DNA from: Aquabacterium sp029268225
Lineage (GTDB): Bacteria > Pseudomonadota > Gammaproteobacteria > Burkholderiales > Burkholderiaceae_C
Length of the DNA stretch: 64,000 bases
Assembly: GCF_037482285.1 (NCBI RefSeq)
Contig: NZ_JBBEYB010000001.1
Coordinates: forward strand, 124,001-188,000
Direction of reading: 5' to 3'
Shown here: positions 1 to 8,466 of the stretch, piece by piece
Numbering within the stretch: the first letter of the stretch is position 1
Layout: each line of letters starts with the position of its first letter
Program-made: the position numbers and the translations under genes
Notes under the pieces: model-generated
What the model saw: only the letters and a program-made list of their open reading frames with translations
Told to the model about the DNA's origin: nothing
Database searches by the model: none

Positions 1-217
1 CCAGGTTGCCGCGGGAGGTGTACTTGAAGGCAGTGGCCGGGTTTTCGACGATTTCCTCGCAGGGCGCGGCCACGCCGGGCGAGTAGGCCAGCGCCAGGTC
101 GCGCTGGTTGGTGAGTTGCTTGGTGGCGCTGATGGCGAGCTTACCGGGGGTAGGGTGCTCGTGGTATTCCAGCGCCGCCTTTTTGAGTTCAGCGCGTTTT
201 TGCTCAGGGGTCGTCAT
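1..217 (-). CDS. maeB: NADP-dependent malic enzyme, N-terminal fragment
   Basis: Malic enzyme decarboxylates malate to pyruvate with NADP reduction in the cytoplasm. Only the first 72 codons lie in the window; the gene continues beyond base 1. The visible protein starts MTTPEQKRAELKKAALEYHE and continues with PTPGKLAISATKQLTNQRDL then LAYSPGVAAPCEEI, the conserved N-terminal signature of the long MaeB family (malic domain fused to a phosphotransacetylase-like domain). The ATG at 215-217 is preceded by an AAGGTG ribosome site. The gene is divergent from the lipoprotein gene at 503. Whether the phosphotransacetylase domain is present cannot be seen here. Confidence 0.85.
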   Translation of the reverse strand, partial: MTTPEQKRAELKKAALEYHEHPTPGKLAISATKQLTNQRDLALAYSPGVAAPCEEIVENPATAFKYTSRGNL

Positions 218-379
218 GTTTTGGTTCACCTTGAAAGGCCGGCGGATGTGTCGGCAGGCTCACATTCTAGGAACTTCCCGAGGTTGTGGTGCGGAGGTGG
301 GGTGGGCAAGCTGAGGCATATCAGAGGCGGGGTGCACTGCACATCCCCCCTAAGGGGTGTTGAGTGCGTGCGAAAGTGC

Positions 380-410
380 ATGTAAACCAATGTAAATGTC
401 GGTGTATAAA
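380..410 (+). promoter_or_regulatory. Candidate promoter and paired direct repeat ahead of the lipoprotein gene
   Basis: The 285-base gap between maeB and the lipoprotein gene contains two copies of ATGTAAA (380-386 and 390-396), exactly 10 bases apart, followed by TATAAA at 405-410 as a possible -10 box. No good -35 box is spaced to it, which would fit activator-dependent transcription from the repeats. This is inference from sequence only. Nothing else recognisable lies in the gap. Confidence 0.3.
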
Positions 411-502
411 TGAGAACATTAGCTCGCGCTGGGGGAGTCGGACGCTCTGTCGTCACCTTGGGTGAGTGTTCGGCGCCGAAGGGCGTCTAATCAGGAGAAG
501 AG

Positions 503-2686
503 ATGATGGCAAGCATGAATGTTTGGGCGCGCAGTCGCACGGCCCTGTCGATGGCGGCCTTGTTGGCCTTGGCTGCCTGTGGCGGCGGTGGTGGTTCCAG
601 CAGCAGTGGCGGCACGCCGTCCACGGTGGCGGTATCGGGCGTGGCGTCCAAGGGCTTGCTGCTCAATGCCGTGGTGACGGCCTATGCGGTGAACGCGGAC
701 GGCACCAAAGGCAACAAGTTGGCCAGCGTCACCACCAGCGCCACGGATGGCAGTTACACCCTGACGGGGTTGCCGGCGGGGGCGTTGGTCTTGCTGGAGG
801 TCACTCCCCAGGCTGGGACCAAGATGGTCGATGAGGCCACCAATCTACAACTGGATGTGCCTGCGAGCAGTGGTTTCGCTTTGCGTGCAGCGGTCAATCT
901 GGACAGCAAGGGTGAAACCAGCGCGCAGATCACACCGTTTACCAATATGGCTGTGACGCTGGCCGAAGCCAACGGAGGTTTGAAGCCGGACGTGGTGGCC
1001 GCCTCCAACGGTTCGGTCTCGGCTTTTGCCGGCATCTCGATCCTGACGGACAAGCCGACCTTCGCTAACGTCGGAGGGGACGTGGTGGCCACCAATGCGG
1101 CTGGGGCCAAATTGGCAGCACTTTCGGCGTTGGCCAGCGACAGCGCCCTTGGGTGTAACGCGGCGGATCAATTGAGTCGAGTTGCTTGTGTCGTCACGAA
1201 ACTGGCCGACTCCACCACTTCGGATGATGTGGCCACTGCATTGAATTCGTTGCCGACCAGCGATATCTCCATTTCGGATCCACTGGAGCTGGCCAAAGCC
1301 ACAGCGCCGGTGACGACGCCGCCTGCGACTGTGACGGTGGTGGCCGGAACTCAAACCGCGATCCAGGAGGCCAAGACGCTGATCGCGAGCGTACGCGCTA
1401 CCGCTACCGCACTTTCCAACAAGTCGGATGCCACTTCTTTGGCGACACGGGTGCAGGCTGTAGCGGATGCCAGTCGTGGTGTGGCTCAGCCCCTAGATGA
1501 CTCCACGATGACCTTGTTGACCGCTTTGTCGGAAGCGATCACGGCTCACGAAGATCCTGCGACAGGCCTCAATTTTCAGCTGAATTCCGGTGTGTGGTGG
1601 AACGGCCAGCCGGTTTCAGGTTGCCGGTATTTCACGAGTGACAATTTTGAGATAGCGGCATCGGCGCGTACGGCCTATCTGGGTTGCCGTGTGGTTCAGC
1701 GATTGGGTTATACCAGTGGCCAGCCCTTCATGGCTTATCACCGCTTTGGGGTGATAGACGGAGGCACCGCGGGATACACCGTCAAATCCAGACTGGGTCG
1801 CGCTCTAATTATCAGTGCATCGCCGCTGGTGCTTGGAACAGAGGATTTGTTAAGTGGCGCAAGTCCTCGTAGCTTGACGGTTGTCTCAGGTCAAAATGCG
1901 CTGACGGTGACTGGTGAATTGGCGCCGGGGATCGAGTCCAACTGGGATACCGGGACAGAGACAGCCGTCGTGCTAGGCACTCACCAGAAGGTGGCCCTCA
2001 CCTTGGGCGAAGTGGTGGGCGCAACAACCACGCGCTACAACCTGTCCGGCGATGTAAGTGTGTACAGCGACACCAATGTTCAGTCGCGTGTCAGCTTGAA
2101 GTCAGGCAGCTACATTGAAGAAGCGAATGTGGCTGGCCCCACCCAGCCGAAGGCGGCCAACCTGATCCTGGAGGCGCAACTCAAGACCGGGTACAAGATC
2201 GGTGGCACTTTGGTGTTGAGCAACTTTGAGCAGACCGCGACACACAACGGCCCGAAGAACGCCACGCTGATCGGGTACTTGACCGACATGACGGGCAGCG
2301 CCAAGTTGTTCGATGGCACGCTCACGTTGATCATGCCCACGGATACAGGCGTGAACTGGGATATGAAGCTGGACGGCACCTTGGCCACCACGGGTGCCAA
2401 CACGCTGGCTGTCAATCTGACAGCCCTGCAGCCTACGCTGGGTGAGGTCACCGTGACGGGGCGCTACACCCAAGGCGCGACCACGTTCCTCCTCACCTTG
2501 CTGAGCTCCAAGACCACGCCGGCCAATGACCAACTGTCCTTGACCACCACGGCCGGTGGTGTGGGCTTCGTGGCCAAACGCAGTGACACCGTGGTGCCCA
2601 TCAAAAAGGGTAGCACCGAGCTGGGTCAGTTCAATGTGGGCTCCAGCCGCGTCGTGTACGCTGACGGCACCTACGAACAGTTCTGA
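503..2686 (+). CDS. Large predicted lipoprotein with a carboxypeptidase-regulatory-like domain
   Basis: This 727-residue protein has an N-terminal hydrophobic segment ending in a lipobox (LAAC, Cys about 26) followed by a Gly/Ser-rich linker, so it should be lipidated and exported. Residues of about 45-100 look like a carboxypeptidase-regulatory/transthyretin-type beta-sandwich (GSYTLTGLPAG). The rest is Thr/Val/Ala-rich, probably mainly beta structure, and I do not recognise it. The start at 503 follows an AGGAG site; ATG codons at 506 and 515 are alternatives. A hairpin terminator follows the stop, and a predicted outer-membrane barrel gene comes next. Part of the middle (about 1560-1900) is less GC-rich than the flanks. 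Function unknown; a surface-exposed role is inference. Confidence 0.75.
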   Translation: MMASMNVWARSRTALSMAALLALAACGGGGGSSSSGGTPSTVAVSGVASKGLLLNAVVTAYAVNADGTKGNKLASVTTSATDGSYTLTGLPAGALVLLEVTPQAGTKMVDEATNLQLDVPASSGFALRAAVNLDSKGETSAQITPFTNMAVTLAEANGGLKPDVVAASNGSVSAFAGISILTDKPTFANVGGDVVATNAAGAKLAALSALASDSALGCNAADQLSRVACVVTKLADSTTSDDVATALNSLPTSDISISDPLELAKATAPVTTPPATVTVVAGTQTAIQEAKTLIASVRATATALSNKSDATSLATRVQAVADASRGVAQPLDDSTMTLLTALSEAITAHEDPATGLNFQLNSGVWWNGQPVSGCRYFTSDNFEIAASARTAYLGCRVVQRLGYTSGQPFMAYHRFGVIDGGTAGYTVKSRLGRALIISASPLVLGTEDLLSGASPRSLTVVSGQNALTVTGELAPGIESNWDTGTETAVVLGTHQKVALTLGEVVGATTTRYNLSGDVSVYSDTNVQSRVSLKSGSYIEEANVAGPTQPKAANLILEAQLKTGYKIGGTLVLSNFEQTATHNGPKNATLIGYLTDMTGSAKLFDGTLTLIMPTDTGVNWDMKLDGTLATTGANTLAVNLTALQPTLGEVTVTGRYTQGATTFLLTLLSSKTTPANDQLSLTTTAGGVGFVAKRSDTVVPIKKGSTELGQFNVGSSRVVYADGTYEQF

Positions 2687-2708
2687 TTCCACGAGGATCC
2701 GAACACCG

Positions 2709-2730
2709 GGCCCCCTCACGGGGGCCTTTT
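2709..2730 (+). terminator. Rho-independent terminator after the lipoprotein gene
   Basis: A perfect seven-base GC stem (GGCCCCC, loop TCAC, GGGGGCC) is followed by TTTT. It sits 22 bases after the lipoprotein stop and immediately upstream of the next gene, so the next gene may receive attenuated read-through or have its own promoter. Confidence 0.75.
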
Positions 2731-2755
2731 CATTGGCATGACACGATCTTCATTC

Positions 2756-3883
2756 ATGACGCAATCTCACGTTTTTTCACTGCTGATGGTGGGGGTCTCG
2801 TTGTGGACATCCAGTGCCGCTGCACAGACCGCCTCGCCCCTCGCTGGCTGGGGCGGTTACGTCGAGGCCTCGGTAGAGGCCTGGTCCAACGGCACGCCGG
2901 TACTGGACCTCGATGGCCGCTGGGCCAAAGGCTACGAGCGTCGCGCGGGCGAACAGCGCGCGTATGTGACCGCACGGGCCGAGGCAGGGGTGCTACTGCC
3001 CTGGGGACGTCAGCGCGATGGCCGAGCCTGGCGGCTGGGGGCCGTGGGGCGTGTCGATGGCAGTGCGCGCATGTCTGGTGATGCCGCACAGGCCCTGTAT
3101 CACTATCAAAGCCGCACCGACCCCGATGCGCCCGTGACCCTCGATGCCCGCTCGCACATCCTGTATTGGACCGGTCAAGGCGTGACCGTTCAGGCGCCGG
3201 TCATGGACTTGGGCGGCTTCAAGCTGGACGTGTCGTTTGATCAACTCACGCTGAAGCGCTTGCGCTCGCTGCGCAGCGCCGGCCAGGTCGCTTACAACGC
3301 AAACGACACCTATAGCTACGCCGGCACCTTGCGAGATGATCACTCCAAGACGCTGCCGACGTACTTCCAGCCTCCCGGTGCCGAAGGGGTGGGCCAGGCA
3401 CTGTCCCTCGCGCTGGCATGGCGCAAGGCATCGCGCTCGACCCTGGTGTCACCGTGGGTGCCGGACACCGTGAGTTTGCAGGTCAGCGATGCGTGGTCGC
3501 GTCTGCGCTGGCGGGGCATCAATGGTGAAGACGCTGTCCTGAACAGTGAGGTGGCCGATCCGCGGGAAGCCCAAATCAACGGGACGTACTCCCGTCGCAC
3601 CGTGGTGGAGCGGATTCCCGTGACCACGCAAGTACGTGCCGAGTGGCTGAGGCCTGAAGGACTGTGGTCCGTGAAGGTCAAGAACCGCGTTGGGCTCTGG
3701 CAAGGGTGGTTGGGATGGCAAAACCCAGGCACAGTCGGCTGGCGCGTGGCCGTGGAGCCGTTTGCCGCCGCGATGCAACTCGGAGTGGATTGGAAAGGTC
3801 TGAGTGCCTCTGTCATGACCGACCGCTTGGACAACGGATCGCACGCCCGAGGCGGGCAGCTGTCGTGGTCAGGGTCTTTCTGA
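2756..3883 (+). CDS. Predicted outer-membrane beta-barrel protein of unknown function
   Basis: The 375-residue product begins with a signal peptide (MTQSHVFSLLMVGVSLWTSS, cleavage probably after AAAQ). The mature part alternates polar and hydrophobic residues, is rich in Trp, Tyr and Arg, and ends in phenylalanine (WSGSF), the usual C-terminal signal of outer-membrane barrels recognised by BamA. No family was recognised. An in-frame ATG at 2738 would add six residues; neither start has a good ribosome site, and 2756 gives the more normal signal peptide. It follows the lipoprotein gene across a terminator, so the two could form an outer-membrane pair, which is inference. thiL starts 46 bases downstream. 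Confidence 0.65.
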   Translation: MTQSHVFSLLMVGVSLWTSSAAAQTASPLAGWGGYVEASVEAWSNGTPVLDLDGRWAKGYERRAGEQRAYVTARAEAGVLLPWGRQRDGRAWRLGAVGRVDGSARMSGDAAQALYHYQSRTDPDAPVTLDARSHILYWTGQGVTVQAPVMDLGGFKLDVSFDQLTLKRLRSLRSAGQVAYNANDTYSYAGTLRDDHSKTLPTYFQPPGAEGVGQALSLALAWRKASRSTLVSPWVPDTVSLQVSDAWSRLRWRGINGEDAVLNSEVADPREAQINGTYSRRTVVERIPVTTQVRAEWLRPEGLWSVKVKNRVGLWQGWLGWQNPGTVGWRVAVEPFAAAMQLGVDWKGLSASVMTDRLDNGSHARGGQLSWSGSF

Positions 3884-3929
3884 CCGTTTCAAGACGGACG
3901 TCGTTGCCGTCTTCCCCGACAATGCACCC

Positions 3930-4931
3930 ATGAGCCTGGGTGAATTTGATCTGATCGAAACCTTCTTTTGGCGCCGGCCGGGCCAGGGGCCCCACCGTGC
4001 GGTGGTGGGCAATGGCGACGACTGTGCGGTGATCGCGCCGGCGCCGGGGATGCAGCTGGCCGTGTCCACCGACACCTTGGTGGAGGGACGGCACTTTCTG
4101 CCCACCGTCAGCCCGGCCCGTCTGGGCCACAAGGCGCTGGCGGTGAACCTGTCGGACCTGGCCGCCTGTGGCGCGGCGCCCCTGGCTTTCACCCTGGCCT
4201 TGACCTTGCCCCGGGTGGACGAAGCCTGGCTCCGCGGCTTTGCCCGTGGTCTGCTCGACCTGGCTGACGAACACGACTGCGAACTCATCGGAGGCGACAC
4301 CACCGCGGGGCCTTTGGCCATCGGCATCACCGTGATGGGCGAGGTGCCGACCGGTCAGGCCTTGCTGCGCAGCGGTGCCCAGGTGGGCGATGACCTGTGG
4401 GTCAGCGGCTGTCCCGGTGAGGCGCGGCTGGCGCTGGAGGCCTTCCGCGGCAGCCTGCATCCAGGGTTGAGCACGGAGGCCTTCGAGGCCACCCGCCTGG
4501 CCATGGAGCGCCCCGACCCGCGCGTCGCGCTGGGCGTGGGCCTGCGTGGCCTGGCCACCGCCGCCATCGACGTGTCCGACGGCCTGCTGGGCGACCTGGG
4601 CCATGTGCTGCGCCGCAGCCGGGTGGGGGCCGCCTTGTCGCTGGACGCCTTGCCCGTGAGCCCCTGGCTGGCCACGCGCTCGTCCGACGAACGGCTCGAT
4701 TGCATCCTGGCCGGTGGCGACGATTACGAACTGCTGTTCACCGTGCCCCCCACCCAGCGTGAGCGGGTGGCTCAACTGGGGGCCGAGCTGGGCCTGGTGC
4801 TCAGCCGCATCGGCCAGATCGAAGCCGAGCCGGGCTTGCGCCTGTGGCGTGGCGCCGTGGGCACCGCGGAGGACCGTCAGGCCGTGCCCAACCGCTGGAC
4901 CTCGTTCGATCACTTCAAGGGGGGCGCATGA
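3930..4931 (+). CDS. thiL: Thiamine-monophosphate kinase
   Basis: ThiL phosphorylates thiamine monophosphate to thiamine diphosphate, the last step of thiamine cofactor synthesis, in the cytoplasm. The 333-residue protein is of normal length. It starts MSLGEFDLIETFFWR, has the metal/ATP-binding GDDCAVI near residue 29, the VSTDTLVEGRHF segment, the Ser-Asp-rich VNLSDLAACGA stretch and a late IDVSDGLLGDL and GGDDYELLF motif, all typical of the AIR-synthase-like ThiL fold. Its TGA overlaps the ATG of pgpA by four bases, implying translational coupling. Confidence 0.95.
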   Translation: MSLGEFDLIETFFWRRPGQGPHRAVVGNGDDCAVIAPAPGMQLAVSTDTLVEGRHFLPTVSPARLGHKALAVNLSDLAACGAAPLAFTLALTLPRVDEAWLRGFARGLLDLADEHDCELIGGDTTAGPLAIGITVMGEVPTGQALLRSGAQVGDDLWVSGCPGEARLALEAFRGSLHPGLSTEAFEATRLAMERPDPRVALGVGLRGLATAAIDVSDGLLGDLGHVLRRSRVGAALSLDALPVSPWLATRSSDERLDCILAGGDDYELLFTVPPTQRERVAQLGAELGLVLSRIGQIEAEPGLRLWRGAVGTAEDRQAVPNRWTSFDHFKGGA

Positions 4932-5503
4932 CCCTGAGCGAAGCCCCGCGCCGGCCCACGGTGGGCATCTTGCTCAGCCGCCCGGCGCACTTCATCGCCC
5001 TGGGTGCTGGCAGTGGGCTCAGCCCCATCGCGCCGGGCACGGTCGGCACGCTGTGGGCCTGGCTCAGCTTTGTCGCGCTGCAGATGGCGCTGAGCGGCCA
5101 GCCGCAGGCCGATCTGATCTGGGCGGCCATTCTGCTGTTGGGCTGGCCCCTGGGCTGCTGGGCCTGCACCCGCACGGCGCAGCACTTGCGCACCAGCGAC
5201 CCCGGTGCCATCGTGTGGGATGAGATCTGGGCTTTCTGGCTGATGTTGTGGCTGATCGGTCCGGTGGGCTGGCTGGGGCAACTGGGCGCGTTCGTGGCCT
5301 TCCGTTTCTTCGATGCGGCCAAGCCGGGTCCGGTGGCCTGGGCCGATGCCCTGTTCAAGGCCGTGCCGGGTCAGCCGATCGGCTGGCGCCAGGGCCTGGG
5401 CATCATGCTCGACGACCTGGTGGCCGCCGCCTGCGCCTTGCTGGTGCTGGCGCTGGGTGTGGCGGTGCGGGATCGCGGGGTGCTGGCTACCCTGTTCGGC
5501 TGA
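4928..5503 (+). CDS. pgpA: Phosphatidylglycerophosphatase A
   Basis: PgpA removes the terminal phosphate from phosphatidylglycerophosphate to make phosphatidylglycerol at the inner membrane. The 191-residue protein contains SGLSPIAPGTVGTLWAW near the N-terminus, the conserved acidic VWDEIWAF segment and FRFFDAAKPGPV further on, with several hydrophobic segments, as in the family. The start at 4928 is chosen because it overlaps the thiL stop (ATGA); a GTG-type upstream extension inside thiL is unnecessary. The thiL-pgpA order is a common proteobacterial arrangement. Confidence 0.93.
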   Translation: MTLSEAPRRPTVGILLSRPAHFIALGAGSGLSPIAPGTVGTLWAWLSFVALQMALSGQPQADLIWAAILLLGWPLGCWACTRTAQHLRTSDPGAIVWDEIWAFWLMLWLIGPVGWLGQLGAFVAFRFFDAAKPGPVAWADALFKAVPGQPIGWRQGLGIMLDDLVAAACALLVLALGVAVRDRGVLATLFG

Positions 5504-5565
5504 ACCGCATCAAGGTCGTTGGAGCGAGGCAAGCAAATGGCCGGTGGGCCGGAAAGGATGCAGCG

Positions 5566-6063
5566 ATGAGCGTGAGCCTGAATGTGTCGAGCGAGGTCGT
5601 GGCGCTGGCCGAGCGCCTCAAGGCCCACCACTGGCGCTTGGCCACGGCCGAATCGTGCACCGGTGGTCTGATTGCCGCCCGTTGCACCGCGCTGAGCGGT
5701 TCGAGCGACTGGTTCGAGCGGGGCTTCGTCACCTACAGCAACGAGGCCAAATCCGAGATGCTGGGCGTGGACGCCGCCCTGATTGCCGCCCACGGTGCGG
5801 TGAGCGAGCCGGTGGCGCGGGCCATGGCCGAAGGGGCGTTGGCGCGCTCGCGGGCCGACATCGCCGTGGCCGTCACTGGCATCGCCGGCCCGACCGGGGG
5901 CTCGGCCGAGAAGCCCGTGGGCACGGTGTGGCTGGCCTGGGCGCTGCGCCGCGGCATCGTGCACACCGAGTTGCTGCACCTGCCGGGCGACCGCGCGGCC
6001 GTGCGCGAGGCAACCGTGGCCCATGCCTTGGCCGGCGTGCGCCTGCGGGCCACACCGCTGTGA
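5566..6063 (+). CDS. pncC: CinA C-terminal-domain protein, probable NMN amidohydrolase
   Basis: Stand-alone CinA C-terminal-domain proteins of this size (165 residues) deamidate nicotinamide mononucleotide to nicotinate mononucleotide in the pyridine nucleotide salvage cycle. The conserved ATAESCTGGLIA motif lies at residues 26-37, with FVTYSNEAKSEMLGV and AVTGIAGPTGG further on. The ATG at 5566 is the first start that removes non-homologous upstream sequence; a purine-rich GGAAAGGATG lies just upstream. It follows pgpA by 62 bases and probably belongs to the thiL-pgpA operon, as commonly seen in this order. Confidence 0.88.
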   Translation: MSVSLNVSSEVVALAERLKAHHWRLATAESCTGGLIAARCTALSGSSDWFERGFVTYSNEAKSEMLGVDAALIAAHGAVSEPVARAMAEGALARSRADIAVAVTGIAGPTGGSAEKPVGTVWLAWALRRGIVHTELLHLPGDRAAVREATVAHALAGVRLRATPL

Positions 6064-6083
6064 CGCGTCGGCGCTGAGGGGGC

Positions 6084-6446
6084 TCAGCCCTGCGGTGGGC
6101 GGGCCATCATGCGCTGCAGGGCCGTGTCGATGACCAGGCCCCACAGGCTGTAGAGGATGGAGCCCAGCAGCGCCTGCCAGAAGCCGGTCACGTGGAAACC
6201 GTCCAGCAAGCCCGAGGCCATCTGGAAGGTCAGCGCGTTGATGACGAACAGGAACAGGCCCAGCGTCAGGATGGTGACCGGCAGGGTCAGCAGGATCAGC
6301 AGCGGGCGCACGAAGGCGTTGAGCAAGCCGATCACCAGGGCGGCCCACATGGCCGAGCCGAAGCTGTCGACCTGTACGCCCAGGTTCCACTGCGTCAGCA
6401 GCACCAGGGCACAGGCCAGCAAAAGCCAGCGTATCAGGAGTGTCAT
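6084..6446 (-). CDS. Four-helix membrane protein of the phage-holin-4-2 family
   Basis: A 120-residue integral membrane protein with about four hydrophobic helices (starting MTLLIRWLLLACALVLLTQW) and the family pattern ALVIGLLNAFVRPLLILLTL followed by TILTLGLFLFVINALTF. Despite the family name these chromosomal proteins are not evidence of a prophage; their role is unknown. The start at 6446 is chosen by hydrophobic profile; an in-frame ATG at 6458 would add four residues and neither has a strong ribosome site. It converges on pncC with only 20 bases between the stops and is divergent from the next small gene. Confidence 0.8.
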   Translation of the reverse strand: MTLLIRWLLLACALVLLTQWNLGVQVDSFGSAMWAALVIGLLNAFVRPLLILLTLPVTILTLGLFLFVINALTFQMASGLLDGFHVTGFWQALLGSILYSLWGLVIDTALQRMMARPPQG

Positions 6447-6531
6447 GGTGGCAAGCATAGCCCAGCTGGCTGGACTATATTGAGGTGCGCGCTGCGGTGG
6501 TGGCGTGGGGCGAGCAGAAGGCGAGGGTGTG

Positions 6532-6852
6532 ATGTCCGGGGAACAGGTTCTGGCGGTGCTGGTGGCGAGCGTGTGCGCCGTGATGTTGGTGCGGCTGTGC
6601 CTGCCCGCATCGCGTCGCATCCAACTGGATCAAGCCGTCAGACGTCAGTGGGTGCTCACTTCGGGCGCCGTTCACCGTCTGTTTCGCAGCCGTGCCGCCC
6701 GCCAGGCCGAGGCCGCGCAAGCCGAGCAGGCACGCCAGGCGACCGAGGCCGCCATCGAGCGTGCCCGGCGCGCCAGCCGGGCGGCCGATGTGGTACGCGA
6801 AGGCAATGTCTACAAGCCTGAGGCGTTTCAGAAACCCCGCAAACCACATTGA
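6532..6852 (+). CDS. Small membrane-anchored hypothetical protein
   Basis: A 106-residue product with one N-terminal transmembrane segment (EQVLAVLVASVCAVMLVRLC) followed by a basic region and a long Ala/Arg/Glu-rich helix (about residues 55-90, many QAEAAQAEQARQ-type heptads) that could form a coiled coil. The ATG at 6532 has an AAGGCGAGG ribosome site; a GTG at 6505 is an alternative. I do not recognise a family. It is divergent from the holin-like gene and converges with the MFS transporter gene. The 77-base gap before that gene contains a CAGGGTG/CACCCTG inverted repeat (6877-6883 with 6900-6906) but no T-run. Confidence 0.6.
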   Translation: MSGEQVLAVLVASVCAVMLVRLCLPASRRIQLDQAVRRQWVLTSGAVHRLFRSRAARQAEAAQAEQARQATEAAIERARRASRAADVVREGNVYKPEAFQKPRKPH

Positions 6853-6929
6853 GGGTGGCGCGAGCGCCCTCCCTGCCAGGGTGCATGGATGCGTGCGGAC
6901 ACCCTGAGGGGGCGGCCAGTCGGGCCCGA

Positions 6930-8174
6930 TCAGGCCCGCGCGGCGATGCGTTGACCCACGATGGCCGCGGACGCGACGCCCAAGGCCAAGGTGAGAGCGG
7001 CCCCGGCGAACACCGCGGCGGGCAGACCGTGGTCCATCAGCAGGCCGAAGGCCGGTGCGGCCAGCGCCAGACCGCTGTCCAGTCCTGCGTACACCGTGCC
7101 GTACACCCGGCCGGTGGCGCCCGGAGGAGCCGCCCGCTTGATCAGCATGTCGCGCGAGGGGTTGGCCAGACCGGTGCCAAAGCCGGCCAGCACCACGCTG
7201 AGGGCCGCCAGCCAGGGCGGCAACTGCCCGGAGGCGCTCAGCAGCAGCATGAGCACCGACACCCCGATGGACGCCCCAATGGTGCGCTCCAGCCGCGCCA
7301 CGCGGTTGACCAGGAAGCCGCCGATGAACATGCCCACGGCACCGCACAGCATGTAGCCGGTCACGACGAAGGCCGTGGTGGTGTCGGTCAGGCCGTACAT
7401 CAGGTTCAGTGCCGGGCTGGCAAAGCTCTGGATCGCGCCCAGGGCGGCGGCCGTCCACAGGAAAAAGGAGAAGCACAGCCACACTGCGGGCAGCTTCAGG
7501 AAAGCCAGCGCGTGTTCGGCCGAGCCGTCGGCGACCTGCGCCTGGACCTGAGCGCGGTGGGTGGCGTGGTGGTCGTCCAGATCGTCACGGCGCCACAGCA
7601 TCAGTGCCAACACCCCGGCGCCCAGCAGCGCGGCGCACAGCGCGGCAGTGCGCCAGCTGCCCGTCAGCGTGGTCAGCCCGATGAGGAAGACCGGACCCAG
7701 CCCCCAGCCCAGGTTGCCGCTGAGCCCATGCGCCGAGAAGGCATGGCCCAGACGCGAGCTTGAAACCCGGCGGTTCAAGACGGTGAAGTTGGCCGGGTGC
7801 ATGGGGGCATTGCCCAGGCCGGCCAGGGCGGCCGCCAGCATCAGGCCGGCATAGCCTTGCGCGGTCGCGGTGGCCAGTGAGGCGGCCACATAGCAAACCA
7901 TCGCGCCATACAGCACCGGGCGGGCGCCGTGGCGATCGACCACGAAGCCGGCCAGGGCCTGCCCCACGCCGGAGATGACGAAGAACACCGTCAGCAGCAG
8001 CCCGAGCTCGGCATAGCTGAAGCCGAACTCCCGGATGAACACCGGGAACAGCGGCGGCAGCAGCATGTGGTGGAAGTGAGAGGTGCAGTGACCGAGGCCG
8101 ATCAGGCCGATGGTGCGGATGTCCTGGCGAGCCGAGTGGGCTGCCGGAGCGGTCGGGGTGGCATGGGACGACAT
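6930..8174 (-). CDS. Major facilitator superfamily transporter
   Basis: The 414-residue protein has about twelve hydrophobic segments and the MFS loop motif between helices 2 and 3 (GFVVDRHGARPVL). The N-terminal region HCTSHFHHMLLPPLFPVF followed by EFGFSYAELGLLLTVF resembles the fosmidomycin-resistance (Fsr) and related drug/proton antiporters, so efflux of a small molecule is plausible, but the substrate cannot be told. The ATG at 8174 is the first in frame. The gene is monocistronic, lying downstream of the cold-shock gene and its terminator on the same strand. Confidence 0.85.
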   Translation of the reverse strand: MSSHATPTAPAAHSARQDIRTIGLIGLGHCTSHFHHMLLPPLFPVFIREFGFSYAELGLLLTVFFVISGVGQALAGFVVDRHGARPVLYGAMVCYVAASLATATAQGYAGLMLAAALAGLGNAPMHPANFTVLNRRVSSSRLGHAFSAHGLSGNLGWGLGPVFLIGLTTLTGSWRTAALCAALLGAGVLALMLWRRDDLDDHHATHRAQVQAQVADGSAEHALAFLKLPAVWLCFSFFLWTAAALGAIQSFASPALNLMYGLTDTTTAFVVTGYMLCGAVGMFIGGFLVNRVARLERTIGASIGVSVLMLLLSASGQLPPWLAALSVVLAGFGTGLANPSRDMLIKRAAPPGATGRVYGTVYAGLDSGLALAAPAFGLLMDHGLPAAVFAGAALTLALGVASAAIVGQRIAARA

Positions 8175-8194
8175 CCGGGCACTGTGCCACAGGC

Positions 8195-8222
8195 GAAAAA
8201 AAACGCGGCCGAAGCCGCGTTT
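8195..8222 (-). terminator. Rho-independent terminator of the cold-shock gene
   Basis: Read on the minus strand, a nine-base perfect stem (AAACGCGGC, tetraloop, GCCGCGTTT) runs into a run of eight T. It lies 29 bases after the cold-shock protein stop and before the MFS transporter gene, so it separates their transcription. Confidence 0.9.
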
Positions 8223-8250
8223 GCCTGAGCGTGAAACTCAGCCGACTGGA

Positions 8251-8466
8251 TTACAGCGGGCGGATGTTCGACGCCTGCAGGCCCTTTTGGCCTTGGGTGA
8301 TGTCGAATTCAACGCGTTGGTTTTCTTGCAGGGTCTTGAAGCCCGAAGTGCGGATTTCGCTGAAGTGGGCGAACAGGTCATTGCCGCCGTTGTCTTGGGC
8401 GATGAAGCCGAAGCCCTTGCCTTCGTTGAACCACTTGACGGTGCCGGTTTGGTTGGTGGTGGACAT
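8251..8466 (-). CDS. CspA-family cold-shock protein
   Basis: A 71-residue single cold-shock domain that binds single-stranded RNA/DNA and acts as an RNA chaperone in the cytoplasm. RNP1 (KGFGFI, residues 17-22) and RNP2 (DLFAHFSEI) are present, as is the C-terminal GLQASNIRPL typical of betaproteobacterial CspA proteins. The start is fixed by an AAGGAAA site seven bases upstream. A long leader without genes (8467 to about 8750) precedes it, as expected for thermosensing cspA-type 5' UTRs, and a strong terminator follows. Confidence 0.95.
   Translation of the reverse strand: MSTTNQTGTVKWFNEGKGFGFIAQDNGGNDLFAHFSEIRTSGFKTLQENQRVEFDITQGQKGLQASNIRPL

Noticed and set aside
6084..6446. Prophage remnant suggested by a phage-holin-family protein
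   Set aside because: No other phage genes, integrase or attachment repeats nearby; this family is common in bacterial chromosomes.
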